A stretch of DNA of 64,000 bases, taken from Allomuricauda sp. M10 (GTDB lineage Bacteria; Bacteroidota; Bacteroidia; Flavobacteriales; Flavobacteriaceae). The position numbers and the translations under genes were made by a program. Under the pieces are notes generated by a model. The model ran no database searches. It was not told the origin of the DNA and saw nothing but the letters and a program-made list of their open reading frames with translations. Shown here in pieces: positions 60,097-64,000 of this stretch. The DNA is taken from positions 62,001 to 126,000 of the forward strand of contig NZ_JAJGBN010000003.1 of the NCBI RefSeq assembly GCF_020782875.1, given 5' to 3'. The stretch's first letter is position 1. Every line of letters starts with the position of its first letter.

Positions 60097-61341
60097 TTAT
60101 AAAAATTCGGAAATATGATCCAGAATGCGATTGGCAGCCCCAACGTTGGTTGTAATATAGTTGGAATTGATGGTGCCCTGCTCCCTTGCTTTTGCTGGAT
60201 TTGCTATCAGTTTGCTTATCAACTCGTTAAACTTGACTTGATCGGATATCGGTACAATTCCACCTTTGTCAACAAGGTCTTCGGCTTCTTTAAATCCATG
60301 ATATTGGGGACCGATGATGATTGGAATCCCGAATACGGCAGGCTCCATGGTATTGTGCAATCCTGTGGCAAATCCACCTCCTACATAGGCCGCATCGGCG
60401 TAGCTGTAAACCTTGGTCAAAATGCCAATGGTGTCCAACACCAACACATCATAACTTTCTAAATCGGAATCATTCATGCTTGAATAACACACCACCTTTT
60501 TTTGAAGGGCACTGGTTATTTTTTCCACATGTGCAGGTTTGATCTCGTGCGGCGCAATCACAAATTTGATTGGTTCCTGAACCGAATTGATGTAGTTGAT
60601 CAAAATTTCCTCATCTTCGGGCCAAGTGCTTCCGGCCACCAAACAAAGTTTTTCGTTTTTGAAACGCTCCATAAACTCCAAATGGTTGTCCCTTTGCAGA
60701 ATTTCCGAAACACGGTCTAGGCGGGTGTCGCCACCAACGGTTACATTTTCAAAGCCGATGGATTGCAACAGATCTTTGGAGTTTTGGTCCTGCACAAAAA
60801 AGTACGAAAAGGTCCTTAGACTGTTTCGCATAAACCCACCATAAAATTTGAAATACACTTGCCTTTTGGAAAATATGGCCGATACAAGAAAGGTAGGAAT
60901 ACCCCTCTTTTTCAATTGGGCCAGATAGTTGGGCCAAATCTCATATTTCACAAAAATGATAAGTTCCGGTTTGACCAAGTTCAGGAATCGTTTGGCATTG
61001 GATTGGCTATCCATGGGTAGATATACCACCACATCGGCAACATTGGTGTTCTTTTTCACCTCATATCCCGAAGGGGAGAAAAAAGTGAGTACAATTTGAT
61101 GGTTTTGATATTGGGAACGTAGGCGTTCCAGAATGGGGAGGCCTTGTTCAAATTCGCCCAAAGAGGCCACGTGCATCCAAATGGTCTTGGTATTGGGGGA
61201 AAGTTTTTCCTGAAGAATTGAAAAAGTCTTCTTTCTTCCTGAGACGAACAATTTTATCTTGGGTTGGAACAAGGCAATGACCTGAAGTCCCATCCAGGCA
61301 ATGCTGACCATAATGTTGTACAAAAAATGCAATTGCTTCAA
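60097..61341 (-). CDS. waaA: 3-deoxy-D-manno-octulosonic acid transferase
   Basis: In this 414-residue protein, an N-terminal membrane anchor is followed by a GT30 glycosyltransferase: HVASLGEFEQG near 57, KYEIWPNYL, GDTRLDRV and GSTWPEDEE. It transfers Kdo to lipid A precursor at the inner membrane. The start is uncertain: TTG 61341 is used because the first ATG (residue 11) would cut into the anchor region shared by relatives. Confidence 0.92.
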   Translation of the reverse strand: MKQLHFLYNIMVSIAWMGLQVIALFQPKIKLFVSGRKKTFSILQEKLSPNTKTIWMHVASLGEFEQGLPILERLRSQYQNHQIVLTFFSPSGYEVKKNTNVADVVVYLPMDSQSNAKRFLNLVKPELIIFVKYEIWPNYLAQLKKRGIPTFLVSAIFSKRQVYFKFYGGFMRNSLRTFSYFFVQDQNSKDLLQSIGFENVTVGGDTRLDRVSEILQRDNHLEFMERFKNEKLCLVAGSTWPEDEEILINYINSVQEPIKFVIAPHEIKPAHVEKITSALQKKVVCYSSMNDSDLESYDVLVLDTIGILTKVYSYADAAYVGGGFATGLHNTMEPAVFGIPIIIGPQYHGFKEAEDLVDKGGIVPISDQVKFNELISKLIANPAKAREQGTINSNYITTNVGAANRILDHISEFL

Positions 61342-61420
61342 TTTTTGCTAAAATACATTCTTTCCACAAGAGGGCATTATGGCATCTTAATTTCTTAATT
61401 TTGCCACATAATCAATTCCG

Positions 61421-62575
61421 ATGAAGAAAATACAGATGGTTGACCTCAATGGTCAATATGAAGGCATAAAAAAAGAGGTGAACGACTCCCTTGCGGAGAT
61501 AATGGAAACCTCGGCATTCATTAATGGTCCTTATGTTCATGCGTTCCAAAAGGAACTGCAAGACTATTTGGGAGTGAAACATGTGATTCCCTGTGCCAAT
61601 GGCACGGATGCCCTTCAGATCTGTATGATGGGATTGGGCCTACAGCCCGGTGATGAGGTCATCACGGCCGATTTTACCTTTGCCGCCACGGTTGAGGTAA
61701 TTGCCCTGCTGAACCTGACCCCGGTTTTGGTGGATGTGGAACCAGATACCTTCAACATAGATGTCGCGGCAATTGAAAGAGCCATCACCCCAAAAACCAA
61801 AGCCATTGTTCCCGTGCATTTATTTGGGCAATGTGCCAATATGGATGCCATCATGGATTTGGCCAAAAAACACAATCTTTATGTAATTGAAGATAATGCA
61901 CAGGCCATTGGGGCGACCTACACTTCCAAGAACGGGGAAAAGCAAAAAGCAGGTACCATTGGTCATGTGGCTTCCACATCGTTCTTTCCCTCTAAAAATC
62001 TAGGTTGTTACGGAGATGGTGGAGCCATTTTCACCAATGATGATGAATTGGCCCATACCATACGCGGTATTGTGAACCATGGGATGTATGAGCGCTACTA
62101 TCACGATGTGGTAGGGGTGAACTCCCGATTGGATTCCATTCAGGCGGCGGTGCTTAAGGCCAAACTGCCCAAGTTGGATGGGTACAACAAACAACGTTGG
62201 CAATCTGCGGCAAAATACACCAAGGCTTTTCAAGGGCAAGAACATATTGTGGTACCAAAGATTGTTTGTGGATGTGGTATGGAGCAGAATACCTGCGATT
62301 GTCATGTGTTCCATCAATATACTTTAAAAATATTAAACGGTAAAAGGGATGCCCTTGTTAAACATTTAAATGAAAATGGTGTCCCATGTGGGGTGTACTA
62401 TCCGGTTCCCCTTCATAAGCAAAAAGCCTATGCTGATGGTAGGTATAATGAAGCGGATTTCCCTGTGACCAACCAATTGGTCAAGGAAGTGATATCTTTA
62501 CCTATGCATACCGAGTTGGATGATGAGCAGATTGCCTTCATCACCAAATTGGTCATCGACTTTGTAAACCAATAA
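61421..62575 (+). CDS. DegT/DnrJ/EryC1-type sugar aminotransferase
   Basis: The 384-residue PLP enzyme has the Schiff-base Lys192 in FFPSKNLGCYGDGGA, NGTDALQ near 64 and EDNAQAIGA near 160. It transfers an amino group to a nucleotide-linked keto sugar for surface polysaccharide, WbpE-like. A Cys-rich insert (CGCGMEQNTCDCHVFHQY) precedes the usual FHQY motif; its five cysteines could bind a metal. It is 1 bp upstream of galE. A TAATTTTG -7-like box lies at 61396-61403. Confidence 0.9.
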   Translation: MKKIQMVDLNGQYEGIKKEVNDSLAEIMETSAFINGPYVHAFQKELQDYLGVKHVIPCANGTDALQICMMGLGLQPGDEVITADFTFAATVEVIALLNLTPVLVDVEPDTFNIDVAAIERAITPKTKAIVPVHLFGQCANMDAIMDLAKKHNLYVIEDNAQAIGATYTSKNGEKQKAGTIGHVASTSFFPSKNLGCYGDGGAIFTNDDELAHTIRGIVNHGMYERYYHDVVGVNSRLDSIQAAVLKAKLPKLDGYNKQRWQSAAKYTKAFQGQEHIVVPKIVCGCGMEQNTCDCHVFHQYTLKILNGKRDALVKHLNENGVPCGVYYPVPLHKQKAYADGRYNEADFPVTNQLVKEVISLPMHTELDDEQIAFITKLVIDFVNQ

Positions 62576-62576
62576 A

Positions 62577-63596
62577 ATGAAAATACTTGTTACGGGCGGC
62601 CTAGGGTTCATAGGCTCACATACTGTTGTAGAATTACAGAACGAAGGTTTTGAAGTTATCGTAGTGGACAATCTTTCCAACGCATCCATCGATGTTTTGG
62701 ACGGTATAGAGGCCATCACAGGGAAAAGACCCATTTTTGAAAAATTCGACCTTCGGGATAAATTGAAGGTCCAAGAGTTTTTCGGAAAATATGACATTGG
62801 CGGGGTGATTCATTTTGCTGCATCCAAAGCTGTGGGCGAAAGTGTGGAAAAACCGCTTTTGTACTACGAGAACAACCTAGGTGTATTGGTGTACATTCTT
62901 CAGGAATTGGAGAAAAAGGGTGGTGGCAATTTTATCTTCAGTTCTTCATGTACTGTTTACGGACAGGCAGATGAGATGCCCATTACCGAGGATGCACCCG
63001 TGAAGCCGGCGGAATCTCCTTATGGCAATACCAAACAAATAGGAGAAGAGATCATTCGGGATACCTGTAGGGTAAACCCTGATTTAAAGGCCATAGCGCT
63101 TCGATATTTCAACCCATTTGGTGCACACCCTTCCATTCATTTAGGAGAGTTACCACTTGGTGTGCCCCAGAATTTGGTTCCATTCATTACCCAAACCGGT
63201 ATAGGTCTGAGGGAGCAACTTTCTGTTTTTGGGGATGATTACCCAACGGAAGATGGTACCTGTATCCGCGATTACATTTATGTGGTGGACCTCGCAAAGG
63301 CCCATGTGAAGGCATTGCAGCGTTTGTTGGATGGCAAAAATGCATCCAACTATGAAGTGTTCAACTTGGGAACGGGTAAAGGAAGCTCCGTTTTGGAAGT
63401 GATCCAAAGTTTTGAAAAAGTATCGGGACAAAAACTCAATTACAAGGTTGTGGGTAGAAGACCGGGAGATGTAATCCAGGCATATGCCGATACTACAAAA
63501 GCCAACCAAGTTTTGGGTTGGAAAGCCAAAGCCACATTGGATGAAGCCATGAAAACTGCCTGGGACTGGGAGAAAAAAGTCAGAAATTCGGATTAA
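62577..63596 (+). CDS. galE: UDP-glucose 4-epimerase
   Basis: The 339-residue protein has the NAD motif GGLGFIGSHT, the catalytic Ser in FSSSCTVYG and Tyr/Lys in SPYGNTK, and the C-terminal GRRPGDV. It interconverts UDP-glucose and UDP-galactose for envelope polysaccharide. It is co-transcribed with the aminotransferase 1 bp upstream. Confidence 0.95.
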   Translation: MKILVTGGLGFIGSHTVVELQNEGFEVIVVDNLSNASIDVLDGIEAITGKRPIFEKFDLRDKLKVQEFFGKYDIGGVIHFAASKAVGESVEKPLLYYENNLGVLVYILQELEKKGGGNFIFSSSCTVYGQADEMPITEDAPVKPAESPYGNTKQIGEEIIRDTCRVNPDLKAIALRYFNPFGAHPSIHLGELPLGVPQNLVPFITQTGIGLREQLSVFGDDYPTEDGTCIRDYIYVVDLAKAHVKALQRLLDGKNASNYEVFNLGTGKGSSVLEVIQSFEKVSGQKLNYKVVGRRPGDVIQAYADTTKANQVLGWKAKATLDEAMKTAWDWEKKVRNSD

Positions 63597-63609
63597 GGAT
63601 AAATCCCAA

Positions 63610-63626
63610 ACGTCCCTTTTGGACGT
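63610..63626. other. Small hairpin after galE
   Basis: ACGTCC-CTTTT-GGACGT is a 6-bp stem with a 5-nt loop, 13 bp after the galE stop and just before the next gene. It is too weak to call a terminator. Confidence 0.3.
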
Positions 63627-63635
63627 AAATAAGGT

Positions 63636-63992
63636 ATGCTGTCCAATTTCAATACAAGTTTGGAGTTGCTCGAGGTAGTCCAGCGGGAACAATTGTACAA
63701 AAAATTATTGCTCCAGCTTAAAAAGGATTTTGACCTTGCCAATGTGCCCATCCAAATAACAATGGATGTAACACCCAACGAATTGAAGAGCCTCCTTCAT
63801 GAAAAGATCTACTTCCTGATTGTGGAAAAGTTCTCCGAATACCTCAACCTATTATATGTAGTGGATATTTCGGAAAAGGAAGTAAAGAAAATTGCCCCTT
63901 CCGATGCAGTGGATGTTTCGGCCGAAGTTGCTTTCCTATTGTTGAAGCGGGAATGGCAAAAAGTATGGTACAAGGCCAAATACAGTCGCTGA
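63636..63992 (+). CDS. Conserved-looking hypothetical protein
   Basis: The 118-residue protein is mostly helical with no signal or membrane segment; it reads LEVVQREQLYKKLLLQLKKD near the N-terminus and ends EWQKVWYKAKYSR. It follows galE by 39 bp. Codon use and the clean ATG support a real gene. I do not recognise a family. Confidence 0.65.
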   Translation: MLSNFNTSLELLEVVQREQLYKKLLLQLKKDFDLANVPIQITMDVTPNELKSLLHEKIYFLIVEKFSEYLNLLYVVDISEKEVKKIAPSDAVDVSAEVAFLLLKREWQKVWYKAKYSR

Positions 63993-64000
63993 CCCTATCA

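Overview
The window reads as a chromosomal segment of a marine-type member of the Bacteroidota, family Flavobacteriaceae. The signs are the fused CcoN-CcoO cbb3 oxidase, T9SS/gliding-type surface proteins, TonB systems with a carboxypeptidase-like N-terminal domain, BlaI/M56 pairs, and promoters with the Bacteroidota -7 box TAnnTTTG. Nearly all of it looks like core chromosome. Two AT-rich single-gene insertions (about 13.7-15.3 kb and 19.8-20.8 kb) and several dispersed hairpin repeats are the accessory parts.

Layout. 0-3 kb: histidine degradation (hutI partial, hutH) divergent from a LysR regulator, then a nitroreductase. 3.5-11.4 kb: DUF456 membrane protein, small His-rich protein plus TonB receptor, a repeat-rich gap, and a BlaI/M56 sensor pair followed by a TPR protein and a TonB_C-like lipoprotein. 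11.4-20 kb: ruvC, a four-helix-bundle protein, hemW, an inserted AlbA/Schlafen-type gene, and a tight six-gene run ending in a membrane-anchored MutS relative. 20-27 kb: an inserted secreted-protein gene, DUF4407, a second BlaR1/BlaI pair, PhnA-like protein, M20 dipeptidase, tRNA-Leu. 27-31 kb: four co-oriented secreted or surface genes. 31-34 kb: CheY-like regulator, PAS histidine kinase, PLP dehydratase. 34-58 kb: a microaerobic block (three universal stress proteins, an Fnr-type regulator, the whole cbb3 oxidase assembly set, hemN, a carboxylate-amine-ligase/CBS plus aspartoacylase-like pair, tonB, ROK kinase, pckA, pfk, hpf). 58-64 kb: sugar transporter, Kdo transferase, aminotransferase, galE.

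The main result is a regulon that can be read from the sequence. Eight intergenic palindromes of the form TGAYANNWRTCA each lie exactly 23 nt upstream of a -7-type hexamer (TAnnTTTG/A; one is CAnnTTTG), giving nine promoters because one palindrome serves two divergent genes. They precede a UspA gene, the Fnr-type regulator itself, ccoI, ccoS-ccoNO, hemN(-uspA), the ligase/aspartoacylase pair, tonB, another uspA, and hpf. This is the geometry of class II Fnr/Crp activation adapted to Bacteroidota promoters. The regulator encoded at 35053-35742 is the natural candidate to bind them. The genes would act together in low-oxygen respiration, oxygen-independent haem synthesis, ribosome hibernation and stress survival.

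Other points are two BlaI systems with different operator sequences, a nested dyad at the hut/LysR boundary, a ROK kinase lacking the family's zinc cysteines, and an unlisted 48-residue membrane protein at 58421-58567.
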